The translations under genes and the position numbers were made by a program. Under the pieces are notes generated by a model. It did not search any database. It saw only the letters and a program-made list of their open reading frames with translations, and was not told the DNA's origin. DNA of 59,901 nt. Origin: an uncultured Paracoccaceae bacterium (GTDB taxonomy: Bacteria; Pseudomonadota; Alphaproteobacteria; Rhodobacterales; Rhodobacteraceae). Below, one piece after another: positions 52,208-59,901 of this stretch (positions are counted from its first letter, which is position 1; every line of letters begins with the position of its first letter). The stretch lies in NCBI GenBank assembly GCA_937146765.1, contig CAKZRP010000047.1, forward strand, positions 1-59,901, written 5' to 3'.

Positions 52208-53139
52208 GCGCTATGCTCCTTTTTCAAATCCGCGCGCTGCGACAGCGCCATGAGTTCTGCGGCCACGCCGATGGCGATGGCTTGGGGATGCTTGCCCAGT
52301 TCGGGCAGGCCGATCGGGCAGGTGAGGCGGGCGATCTGCTCCGGCCCATGCCCCAGCGCCGCCAGACGGCTGCGAAACCGCGCCCATTTGGTCTTGGAGC
52401 CGATCAAGCCGACAAAGCCAAACCCATGCCCCAGAAGCCGGTGGCATAGCGCCAAGTCCAGCTGGTGGGAATAGGTCAGGATCAGGTGATGCGCCTCTGA
52501 CGCCACGTGCGCCACCAGCCGCTCCGGCTCGCGCGCGGGCAGGGCGGTGACGCCCGTCGGGATCTGGTCGGGGAATTTCGAGGGCAGAACATCGACCCAG
52601 GTGATGTCAAACTCCGGCAGCGGTGCCAGCACCTCGACCAAGGCCCGTCCCACATGGCCCGCGCCCCAGATCCACAGGGCTTGGGTGGGTTTGGCCACCG
52701 GCTCCACCATCCATCCCGACACAAGCTGCGGCGCAGGCAGCTGCCCCTGCGCGCGGGCGGCGTTCAGCAGTCGGGTCACCGCCAAGGGCTGCGGCTCCGG
52801 GCGCAGCGGGCGGGCGATCACATCACCCTCCAGCGTCTGAAGGGCCTCCGCGTTATAGACCTCGCTCAAGAGGGTGACGGAGCCGCCGCAACATTGCCCA
52901 AGGTCCGGCCCCAGCGCATGGGTGGAGAGCCGCTTGCTGACGGTCTGATGCCGCGCCGCTTCTACCGCTTCAAACTCCAACGCGCCGCCGCCGATGGTGC
53001 CCGATTGCCCGGAGGCCCAGACCAACATCGCCGCGCCCACTTCACGCGGGGCAGAGCCTTTGACCTCTGCCACCACCACCCGGGTGACCCGGCCATGGGC
53101 GGTGACAGCGGCCTTGAGTGCACCCAGATCAAATCCCAT
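52204..53139 (-). CDS. xdhC: Xanthine dehydrogenase accessory protein XdhC
   Basis: A 311-residue XdhC/CoxI-family protein, which binds molybdopterin cofactor, promotes its sulfuration and inserts it into XdhB. VAEVKGSAPREVGAAMLVWA and QSGTIGGGALEFEAVEAARH at the N-terminus and the Rossmann-like ALWIWGAGHVGRALVEVLAP in the second half are diagnostic. The gene overlaps xdhB by 11 bases and the ATPase by 4, tying the transporter to the xdh operon. Confidence 0.95.
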   Translation of the reverse strand: MGFDLGALKAAVTAHGRVTRVVVAEVKGSAPREVGAAMLVWASGQSGTIGGGALEFEAVEAARHQTVSKRLSTHALGPDLGQCCGGSVTLLSEVYNAEALQTLEGDVIARPLRPEPQPLAVTRLLNAARAQGQLPAPQLVSGWMVEPVAKPTQALWIWGAGHVGRALVEVLAPLPEFDITWVDVLPSKFPDQIPTGVTALPAREPERLVAHVASEAHHLILTYSHQLDLALCHRLLGHGFGFVGLIGSKTKWARFRSRLAALGHGPEQIARLTCPIGLPELGKHPQAIAIGVAAELMALSQRADLKKEHSA

Positions 53140-55504
53140 CGCGCACCTTCCGGGCAGCCCGCCAGACTTCTTCGGCGGTGGCAGGGGCGCTCAGATGCGG
53201 ATAATCCTCCCCATAACCCGCAACCGCGTTGGACAGCGCCAGCCAAGCAGAAATCCCCAGCATAAAGGGCGGCTCCCCCACCGCCTTGGAGCGATAGATC
53301 GTCTCCTCGCGGTTCGACCCGTCATAAAGCGCCACGTTGAACACCTCGGGTCGGTCCGAGCAGGCGGGGATCTTGTAGGTCGAGGGCGCATGGGTCCGCA
53401 GCCGCCCCTTGTCGTCCCAAACCAGTTCCTCGGTGGTCAGCCAGCCGGCCCCTTGCACATAGGCGCCTTCCACCTGCCCGATATCGAGCGCCGGATTGAG
53501 CGAGGCCCCGGCGTCATGCAGAATATCTGCGCGCAGGATGCGGTTCTCGCCGGTCAGACGGTCAACCACAACCTCGGTCACCGCCGCGCCATAAGCGAAA
53601 TAGAAAAACGGCCGCCCCGCGCCCTTGATCCGGTCCCACTCCAGCGATGGCGTCTTGTAAAACCCGGTGGCGGAGAGGCTGACGCGCCCGGTATAACAGA
53701 GCATCGCCGCCGCCTCGAAGGACATTTCTGCCGCGCCGATCTGTACCCGGTCGCCCTGAAAGACCACCGCGTCAACCGGCTGCTGATGCACCGCCGCCAG
53801 ATGCGCCGCCATCCGGTCACGAAGGGTGTCACAGGCTGCCTTCACCGCCATCCCGTTGAGATCCGACCCGGAAGAGGCCGCGGTGGCAGAGGTATTGGGC
53901 ACTTTGGCAGTATCCGTCGCGGTGATCTTCACCCGGTCGAGGTCCACCCCAAACCGCGCCGCCGCCACCTGCGCGACCTTCTGGAACAGCCCCTGTCCCA
54001 TCTCGGTGCCACCATGATTGAGGTGAATGGAACCGTCCTGATAGACATGTACCAAGGCCCCGGCTTGGTTCAGATGCGTAAGGGTAAAGGAAATCCCGAA
54101 TTTCACCGGCGAAAAGGCAATCCCGCGTTTCAGCCGCGCGCTGCCTGCATTCCAGTCGGCAATCTCCGCCCGCCGCGCCGCATAATCAGACGAGGCCAAA
54201 AGCTGCTCTGTCATCTCATGCAGCTCAAAATCCGTCACCGCCATCCCATAGGGTGTGGTGTTGTCCTTCACCTTCTCCGAAATATCCCGGGGGGAGGTCG
54301 CAGACCGGGGGGCAGCGCCCCCGTCTTTCAAACCAGCGGCAGAGCCTTCCCCATTCGCAGCAGGCGCGTCATAATAGTTCCGCACCCGCAGCGCGACCGG
54401 ATCGATCCTCAAGACATGCGCCGCGTGGTCCATCAGCCGCTCGATGCCGACCATGCCCTGCGGGCCGCCAAAGCCGCGATAGGCGGTGGCGCTTTGCAGG
54501 TTGGTTTTCAGCCGGTGACTCTCGATCCGGATGGCGGGAATGGCATAGGCATTGTCCGCATGCAGCATCGCCCGATCGGCGACGGGCAGCGACAGGTCCT
54601 GCGCCCAGCCGCAATTGACCAGATGGGTGAAGTCCACCGCCAGAATCCGTCCCTCACCGTCAAAGCCCGCGCGATAGGAAATCCGGAACGCATGGCGCTT
54701 GCCGGTGATCACCATGTCATCATCGCGGTCATAGCGCATCTTGCAGGTCTTGCCGGTCAGCCGCGCCGCCACCGCAGAGGCCACCGCCAGCGCATTGCCC
54801 TGGCTTTCCTTGCCGCCAAAGCCGCCGCCCATACGGCGGGTTTCCACCCGCACGGCATGCATCGGCAGGCCAATCGCCTCGGCCACCTTGTGCTGGATTT
54901 CGGTCGGGTGCTGGGTGGAGGAGTTGACGATCATCCCGCCATCCTCTTGCGGCTGCGCCAGCGCCGCCTGACCTTCGAGGTAGAAATGCTCCTGCCCGCC
55001 GATCTCGAATGTGTCTTCGATAATATGCGCGGCCTCGGCAAAGGCGGCGTCGAGATCACCCTTTTGATAAATGCGCGGGCCGTCCTCAAACCGGCTGTCG
55101 GCGGCGAGGGCGGCGTCCAGCGTCAGCAGGGCCTCTTCCTCGGCATATTCGATCTTCGCCCTGCGCGCCGCCACCCGTGCGGCGCGATGCGAGGTGGCCA
55201 CCACCAGAAACACGGGCTGGCCGAGGTAATGCACGGTGCCCGTCGCCAGCAAGGGCTCGTCATGGGCCGAGGGCGAGACGTCATTGGCAAATGGCAGGTC
55301 CTCGGCGGTCAGCACCGCCACCACGCCCGCACTGGCGCGCACCGGACCGAGGTCCATCGCGGTAATCTTGCCCTTGGCAATCGTGGCGAGGCCAAAGGCC
55401 AGATGCAGCGTGCCCTTGGGGGTCGGGATATCATCCACATAGCGGGCCTGACCCGTCACATGCAGGGCGGCGGCATCATGAGGCAGGGGCTTGGCAACGC
55501 TCAT
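53129..55504 (-). CDS. xdhB: Xanthine dehydrogenase molybdopterin-binding subunit
   Basis: A 791-residue subunit that carries the molybdenum cofactor and hydroxylates hypoxanthine and xanthine to urate. The substrate and Moco regions are [75 protein letters not shown], and the catalytic Glu near the C-terminus in [11 protein letters not shown]. Residues 395-413 ([19 protein letters not shown]) are encoded by a mini-element read in antisense, in a loop after RNYY that is much shorter in relatives. The gene starts at 55504 overlapping xdhA by ATGA. Confidence 0.95.
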   Translation of the reverse strand: MSVAKPLPHDAAALHVTGQARYVDDIPTPKGTLHLAFGLATIAKGKITAMDLGPVRASAGVVAVLTAEDLPFANDVSPSAHDEPLLATGTVHYLGQPVFLVVATSHRAARVAARRAKIEYAEEEALLTLDAALAADSRFEDGPRIYQKGDLDAAFAEAAHIIEDTFEIGGQEHFYLEGQAALAQPQEDGGMIVNSSTQHPTEIQHKVAEAIGLPMHAVRVETRRMGGGFGGKESQGNALAVASAVAARLTGKTCKMRYDRDDDMVITGKRHAFRISYRAGFDGEGRILAVDFTHLVNCGWAQDLSLPVADRAMLHADNAYAIPAIRIESHRLKTNLQSATAYRGFGGPQGMVGIERLMDHAAHVLRIDPVALRVRNYYDAPAANGEGSAAGLKDGGAAPRSATSPRDISEKVKDNTTPYGMAVTDFELHEMTEQLLASSDYAARRAEIADWNAGSARLKRGIAFSPVKFGISFTLTHLNQAGALVHVYQDGSIHLNHGGTEMGQGLFQKVAQVAAARFGVDLDRVKITATDTAKVPNTSATAASSGSDLNGMAVKAACDTLRDRMAAHLAAVHQQPVDAVVFQGDRVQIGAAEMSFEAAAMLCYTGRVSLSATGFYKTPSLEWDRIKGAGRPFFYFAYGAAVTEVVVDRLTGENRILRADILHDAGASLNPALDIGQVEGAYVQGAGWLTTEELVWDDKGRLRTHAPSTYKIPACSDRPEVFNVALYDGSNREETIYRSKAVGEPPFMLGISAWLALSNAVAGYGEDYPHLSAPATAEEVWRAARKVRDGI
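54267..54322 (+). repeat. Mini-element inside xdhB, antisense to the gene
   Basis: 56 bases reading TTCACCTTCTCCGAAATATC on the plus strand and ending with the hairpins GGTCGCAGACC and GGGGGGCAGCGCCCCC. By hand alignment 51 of 56 bases match the element in xdhA. The length of the inserted segment keeps the xdhB frame open; it encodes residues 395-413. Confidence 0.85.
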
Positions 55505-56931
55505 GCGCGGACCTCCAACACATGTTCGGGCGCGCCATTCAGGTCGGCGAAATAGCGCAGAAGCAGGCTGCGCGCGGTCTCTAGCCGGTAGCGGGCAGAG
55601 GCGCGCATATCGCTCATCGGGGTGAAATCCTGATCAAAGGCGGCCTGTGCGGTTTGGATTGTGGCCTCGCTCCAGGGTTGCCCGATCAGCGCGGCCTCCA
55701 CGGCAGTGGCGCGTTTGGGCACCCCGGCCATGCCGCCAAAGGCGATGCGGGCGGCGGTGACTGTGCCCTCTTTGACCGCCACGTTGAAGGCGCCGAGCAC
55801 GGCGGAGATATCCTGATCAAAGCGTTTGGAGAGCTTGTAGACCCGCAAGGCATCCGGTTGGTTCGGGATGCTGACGCCTTCAACAAACTCGCCCGGTGCG
55901 CGGTCCTGTTTGCCGTAGTCGAGGAAGAAGTCCTGGATCGGCAGGGTTCGGCGGTTGTCACCCTTGCGCAGGTGCAGCGTGGCCCCAAGCGCGATGAGGG
56001 CCGGCGGGTTGTCCCCGATGGGCGAGCCATTGGCGATATTGCCACCGATGGTCGCCGCCGCGCGCACCTGCTGGCTGGCAAAGCGGCGGATCATCTCGGC
56101 ATAGGAGGGATAGAGCGGCGCGAGGACAGCGCGCACCCGGTTCATATCGACCATGGCGCCGAAGTACAGACCGTCCTCAGTCTCGGTGATCTCTTTCAGG
56201 TCTGCGCAGCCATCGAGGAAGATCACCTCCTCAAGGACGCGCAGCTGTTTGGTGACCCAAAGGCCGACATCCGTGGCGCCGGCGATGAGGGTCGCATTGG
56301 GGCGGGCGGCGTAGGCTTTGGCGAGCTCATCGCAGGATCGCGGCCTTAGGGAAGAAGGGGGCTCCGCCGCTGGGCGAGAAGAGGGGGGCTCCGCCCCCCG
56401 GTCTGCGACCTCCTCCCGGGATATTTGGGAGAAGATGAAAGACCGGTCTTGACTGATCCAGCTTGGGACGGGCTCGGGGGCGGCGGCCTCCGCGGCGCGG
56501 ATGATGGGGGCGTAGCCGGTGCAGCGGCAGAGGTTGCCGGCAAGCTGGTCGTTGTGGTCGGTGGCACCATTCGTATGGGCGGTCACCATCGACATCACAA
56601 AACCCGGCGTGCAGAAACCGCATTGGCTGCCGTGGTGGTCGATCATCGCCTGTTGTACCGGATGCAGCGCGCCATCGGGGCCAGCGGCGCCTTCGACCGT
56701 GCGGACCGATTTGCCCTGCAGTTGCGGTAAGAACAGGATGCAGGCATTGAGCGCCTTGGCACCGCTGTGGTCGGTGACCATCACGGTGCAGGCGCCGCAG
56801 TCGCCTTCGTTGCAGCCTTCCTTGGTGCCGGTGAGGCCCCGGTCGTCGCGCAGCCAGTCCAGGAGTGTTGTGGTCGGATCTGAATCTGGAAGCGAGACCT
56901 GTTCACCGTTGAGATGAAAGGTGATCGTCAT
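55501..56931 (-). CDS. xdhA: Xanthine dehydrogenase small subunit (2[2Fe-2S] + FAD)
   Basis: A 476-residue electron-transfer subunit. The plant-type [2Fe-2S] site is C40, C45, C48 and C64 ([14 protein letters not shown]). The second cluster is C104, C107, C135 and C137 ([21 protein letters not shown]). The FAD-binding part (about 200-380: [35 protein letters not shown]) and the CO_deh_flav_C tail follow. Electrons pass from XdhB to NAD+. Residues 164-183 ([20 protein letters not shown]) are encoded by a mini-element inserted in the linker between iron-sulfur and FAD domains, and residues up to 195 are a further proline-rich repeat. First gene of the seven-gene purine operon. Confidence 0.95.
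   Translation of the reverse strand: MTITFHLNGEQVSLPDSDPTTTLLDWLRDDRGLTGTKEGCNEGDCGACTVMVTDHSGAKALNACILFLPQLQGKSVRTVEGAAGPDGALHPVQQAMIDHHGSQCGFCTPGFVMSMVTAHTNGATDHNDQLAGNLCRCTGYAPIIRAAEAAAPEPVPSWISQDRSFIFSQISREEVADRGAEPPSSRPAAEPPSSLRPRSCDELAKAYAARPNATLIAGATDVGLWVTKQLRVLEEVIFLDGCADLKEITETEDGLYFGAMVDMNRVRAVLAPLYPSYAEMIRRFASQQVRAAATIGGNIANGSPIGDNPPALIALGATLHLRKGDNRRTLPIQDFFLDYGKQDRAPGEFVEGVSIPNQPDALRVYKLSKRFDQDISAVLGAFNVAVKEGTVTAARIAFGGMAGVPKRATAVEAALIGQPWSEATIQTAQAAFDQDFTPMSDMRASARYRLETARSLLLRYFADLNGAPEHVLEVRA
56383..56440 (-). repeat. Mini-element inside xdhA, in sense with the gene
   Basis: 58 bases starting TTTCATCTTCTCCCAAATAT on the minus strand, then CCCGGGAGGAGGTCGCAGACC and the hairpin GGGGGGCGGAGCCCCCC (7 pairs). 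It is in frame with xdhA. The bases that follow (to about 56345) repeat a GGCGGAGCCCCC word, as if part of the hairpin had been duplicated. Confidence 0.85.
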
Positions 56932-58041
56932 CTTGAGACGCCTGTCGCCTTACCCTGTTGTCCCAGAATGCGCGGCCTTCGATGCGACGTAGAAGGGGCG
57001 CGGGATTTATCTCTTCTTATCTTCGCAGCTTGTGAGGGCCGCGGCCCCAAAAGCAAGTCCCAGATCAAGGCCCTTGGAGGCGGTCTTGCGGGGGCATGGT
57101 TTGGAGGTGACGAAGCGTTGCGTGGTTACTCTTTGATTTGTAACAATTTTGCTCTCGCGATGCTACGCAAGAATGCAATTTGAAGCTAAGGAGTTTCAAA
57201 AATATCCTGAAAAGCTTTGTCCGTCTTTTGGGCAGTCTGTGCAACTTTCTAGTGGCTGACGGGCAGACAGGCGTCGCTGGCGATCTTGCGGCAAACCTCG
57301 GGTCTGGATGTGAGGGCAGGAGGTGGGCGGGGCGGAGCCTATCCATGACCAAGTTTGCGGCCTATTCAGCGTAACTTCCCATCACCTGGCCTCCTTATTG
57401 GGTTTTTCAAAGAGCGTATTGCGTCCGAACCTTCGGCGCATCTGCAGGCCCAGTACGGTGAGATCGGCCTCCATCGATTGCGGCGCTGCAAAGAACGCAT
57501 GGCCAGGCCGCAGGAGAAGGGAGGGCAAGTTAGAGAGCGGGGCGGACAAGGCGCGGCCTTCGGAACAGAATTCACGCAAAAAGCTGCGCCCCTGGACGGT
57601 GTAGAAGGGCGCATGCGCTGCGGGCGCGTTGGCCTCTGCGAGCAGAGCTTGGTGTGACTTCAACCGCACCCGGTCGGGGGCAAAGGAATGACCGAGGTAA
57701 GCGCGGCGAATAGGGCAAAGATAGTGGTGGTCCCTGCAAGGAACCCGAGGCTTTGCCAGCGGACTGGCTGATCCGCGCCAAGGGCGACCGCGCAGTGTGA
57801 TGAGCGGGGCCGCGGCAGGCAGGCTTGGCAAGGTTTAGGCTGTCAGGTTGTCGCAACCGGTGGAAACAGCAGAAGCGGTCCCAAAGCCCGGGCCGAAAGA
57901 TAAACGGGCCGGAAGATAAAAGAGCCAAGCTGAACTTTGGTCGAAATGGATCCTGATGATGGCGCGACCGCGCCAGGCGCGCAGGTGCAGGCAAAGACGC
58001 CGGGGAGAGGCGGTCTGAAGCCAGAGTGGCCAGATCATGCT
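56932..58041. other. Long gene-free region upstream of xdhA
   Basis: About 1.1 kb with no convincing gene. It must contain the xdhA promoter: an AT-richer patch lies near 57115-57240, but I cannot fix boxes. Open frames of 80-150 codons occur on both strands, for example 57382-57831 on the minus strand, yet none shows a known motif or a good ribosome binding site. Decayed genes are likely, given the kinase remnant next to it. Confidence 0.5.
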
Positions 58042-58252
58042 CTTGGGTTGACCTTTGCCCTGGCTGAAACGGGCACCGGACTCCCGAAACAGGAAAGAGA
58101 CAAGGTGTTCCGGCGCTTCTACCGGGTGGACAAGAGCCGCATGACGCCCGGGAGGGGGGCTGAGCCTGATCAAAGCGATTGCGGACCTTGATGGGGCGAG
58201 GATCGACATTTTGGACATCTTGCCCAGGGTGGATTTCCGAGTGACCTTCTCA
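58042..58252 (+). pseudogene. Histidine-kinase C-terminal ATPase fragment, frameshifted
   Basis: LGLTFALAETGTGLP and then ERDKVFRRFYRVDKSRMTPG match the G1/F box of sensor kinases (usually VxDxGPGIP...VFxRFYRxDxSR). After a run of G at 58151-58159 the frame shifts by one and continues LSLIKAIADLDGARIDILDI, then DFRVTFS, the G2 box and final strands. The Asp of the DxGxG box is also lost. The sensor, dimerisation and N-box parts are missing, so this is a dead remnant, 206 bases before dnaE. Confidence 0.8.
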
Positions 58253-58458
58253 GCCCCCTTCCCGTCGTCGACCCTGTCTGAGGGACCCATCGTGCATTGG
58301 TGTGCACCGGCCTGTCGTGGTGGCCGGGTCGGTCGCAGCAGGATGGCCCCCGCAGAGCTGGTGAGATGTGGCATATCCTTCGGCGGCGCGATGCCTCTGC
58401 TGGCAAGTCTGACCAAAGGGATCTTTCCGTGGCGGCGGGGGCACAGTAGGGTCGCGGC

Positions 58459-59901
58459 ATGACAGCTTCTCCCCGATTCATTCACCTGCGCACCCATACG
58501 GAATATTCACTTTTGGAGGGCGCCGTGCGGCTGAAAAAGCTGCCGGATCTTTGCAAGACGCACAATATGCCCGCTATTGCGGTGACGGACACCAATTCGA
58601 TGTTCGCCGCGCTGGAGTTCTCGGTCACCCTTTCGGGCGCGGGGATCCAGCCGATCCTGGGCTGCCAGGTGGATCTGACCTTTGAAAAATCCGACCCAGG
58701 CGAGCGTCCCAAGCTGCCCGCGCCGGTGGTGCTGCTGGCGCAGAGCGAAGAGGGTTACGAGCATCTGATGAAGCTCTCCTCGTGCCTTTACGTGGACAAC
58801 GGCGGGCAGCTGCCGCAGGTCTCGCTGGAGGAACTGGAGAAGAACGCGGGTGGGCTGATCTGCCTGACAGGTGGTCCAGAGGGGCCGGTGGGCAAGCTCT
58901 TGCAACAGGGCCAGCGCCCGGCGGCAGAGGCCCTGCTGCGGCGTTTGAAGGGCATGTTCCCGGATCGGCTTTACGTCGAGTTGCAGCGCCACCCCGGCGA
59001 GGATGGCCAACCCGAAGCGGAGACCCTGACCGAACGCGGCCATGTGGAAATGGCTTACGCGATGGAGCTGCCGCTGGTCGCCACCAACGACGTCTATTTC
59101 CCCAAGGCCGCGATGTATGAGGCGCATGACGCGCTCATCTGTATTGCCGAGGGCGCCTATGTCGATCAGGTCGAACCGCGCCGCCGCCTGACCGCACAGC
59201 ATTATTTCAAAAGCCAGGAGGAGATGGTCGCGCTCTTTGCCGATCTGCCGGAGGCGATTGAGAATACGGTGGAAATCGCCCGGCGCTGCGCCTTCATGGC
59301 CTATCGACGCGACCCGATCCTGCCGAAATTCGCCGATGACGAGGTGGTCGAACTGCGGCGGCAGGCCAATGAGGGTCTGCAACAACGGCTGGCGGTGATC
59401 CCCCATGCGGTGACGCCGGAGCAATATCAGGAACGGCTCGATTTCGAGCTCGATATCATCGAGGGCATGGGCTTTCCCGGCTACTTCCTGATCGTTGCGG
59501 ACTTTATCAAATGGGGCAAGGAACAGGGCATTCCGGTGGGGCCGGGCCGGGGGTCTGGTGCGGGCTCGCTCGTGGCCTATGCGCTGACCATTACCGACCT
59601 TGATCCCCTGCGCTACAGCCTGCTGTTTGAACGCTTCCTCAACCCCGAGCGGGTTTCGATGCCCGACTTCGACATCGACTTCTGCATGGATCGCCGCGAA
59701 GAGGTGATCAAATACGTGCAGCAGAAATATGGTCGGGATCGGGTGGGGCAGATCATCACCTTTGGCGCGCTCCTGTCCAAGGCGGCGGTGCGGGACATTG
59801 GTCGTGTCTTGCAGATGCCCTTCGGTCAGGTGGATCGCCTGTCCAAGATGATCCCGGTCGAAGGGGTCAAACCCGTCTCGATCGAGCAGGCGCTGCGCGA
59901 C
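58459..59901 (+). CDS. dnaE: DNA polymerase III alpha subunit, 5' part
   Basis: The first 481 residues of an expected 1150-1180; the gene leaves the window on the right. The N-terminal PHP domain begins [20 protein letters not shown], with [16 protein letters not shown]. The polymerase palm contains [20 protein letters not shown] and the catalytic aspartates of [20 protein letters not shown], followed by [20 protein letters not shown]. It is the replicative DNA polymerase. The ATG at 58459 gives the normal N-terminus; the ribosome binding site is weak. Its presence argues that the window is chromosomal. Confidence 0.97.
   Translation, partial: MTASPRFIHLRTHTEYSLLEGAVRLKKLPDLCKTHNMPAIAVTDTNSMFAALEFSVTLSGAGIQPILGCQVDLTFEKSDPGERPKLPAPVVLLAQSEEGYEHLMKLSSCLYVDNGGQLPQVSLEELEKNAGGLICLTGGPEGPVGKLLQQGQRPAAEALLRRLKGMFPDRLYVELQRHPGEDGQPEAETLTERGHVEMAYAMELPLVATNDVYFPKAAMYEAHDALICIAEGAYVDQVEPRRRLTAQHYFKSQEEMVALFADLPEAIENTVEIARRCAFMAYRRDPILPKFADDEVVELRRQANEGLQQRLAVIPHAVTPEQYQERLDFELDIIEGMGFPGYFLIVADFIKWGKEQGIPVGPGRGSGAGSLVAYALTITDLDPLRYSLLFERFLNPERVSMPDFDIDFCMDRREEVIKYVQQKYGRDRVGQIITFGALLSKAAVRDIGRVLQMPFGQVDRLSKMIPVEGVKPVSIEQALRD

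Noticed and set aside
57382..57831. A 149-codon minus-strand frame in the gap between xdhA and dnaE
   Set aside because: No recognisable motif, no good ribosome binding site, and overlapping frames of equal quality on the other strand.

Overview
The window looks like chromosomal DNA of a marine alphaproteobacterium of the Rhodobacteraceae (Roseobacter group). It is GC-rich, gene-dense and full of ATGA/GTGA/TGATG overlaps. It encodes a monomeric NADP isocitrate dehydrogenase, a dimethylglycine-dehydrogenase-type FAD/GcvT protein, an RTX protein ending in a Hint domain, a BMP-type nucleoside transporter fused to an xdhABC operon, and the start of dnaE. Family assignments come from reading the translations; no database search was run.

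Left part (1-11.7 kb): a cut CPA2 antiporter, a PAS protein, an Lrp/AsnC regulator divergent from 4-hydroxyphenylpyruvate dioxygenase, a large membrane protein combining PilM/GspL-like and PilP/GspC-like ends, a SIMPL periplasmic protein, O-acetylhomoserine sulfhydrylase (metY) with a possible pseudoknot leader, and a glycosyltransferase/sulfotransferase-like pair. At 12.0-12.9 kb a tRNA-Thr(TGT) is followed by the wreck of an integrated element: a 55-residue integrase N-terminus, an IS5-type transposase fragment that is itself interrupted, and a LacI-family fragment cut by the IS end.

Middle part (13-47 kb): a Rieske oxygenase, the RTX-Hint protein, a VOC protein and a class IV aminotransferase. 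Next comes a locus with a phosphonate-monoester-hydrolase-like enzyme, two DeoR-type regulators and a complete Dpp-type ABC importer (SBP, two permeases, two ATPases), which I read as an uptake-and-hydrolysis unit. It is followed by a Cache chemoreceptor, icd, an SH3 protein, a D-2-hydroxyacid dehydrogenase, gamma-glutamyltransferase, an FAD-linked 2-hydroxyacid oxidase, the DMGDH-like protein, a degenerate GGDEF membrane protein overlapping an EF-hand protein, a three-gene overlapping redox/methyltransferase operon and a CDP-alcohol phosphatidyltransferase.

Right part (47-60 kb): on the minus strand, xdhA-xdhB-xdhC-ATPase-permease-permease-BMP lipoprotein form one tightly packed purine uptake and oxidation operon. 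A mini-element of about 56 bp is inserted in frame in both xdhA and xdhB, in opposite orientations, with a related intergenic copy. Then come about 1.5 kb without an intact gene, containing a decayed histidine kinase C-terminus, and dnaE running off the edge.
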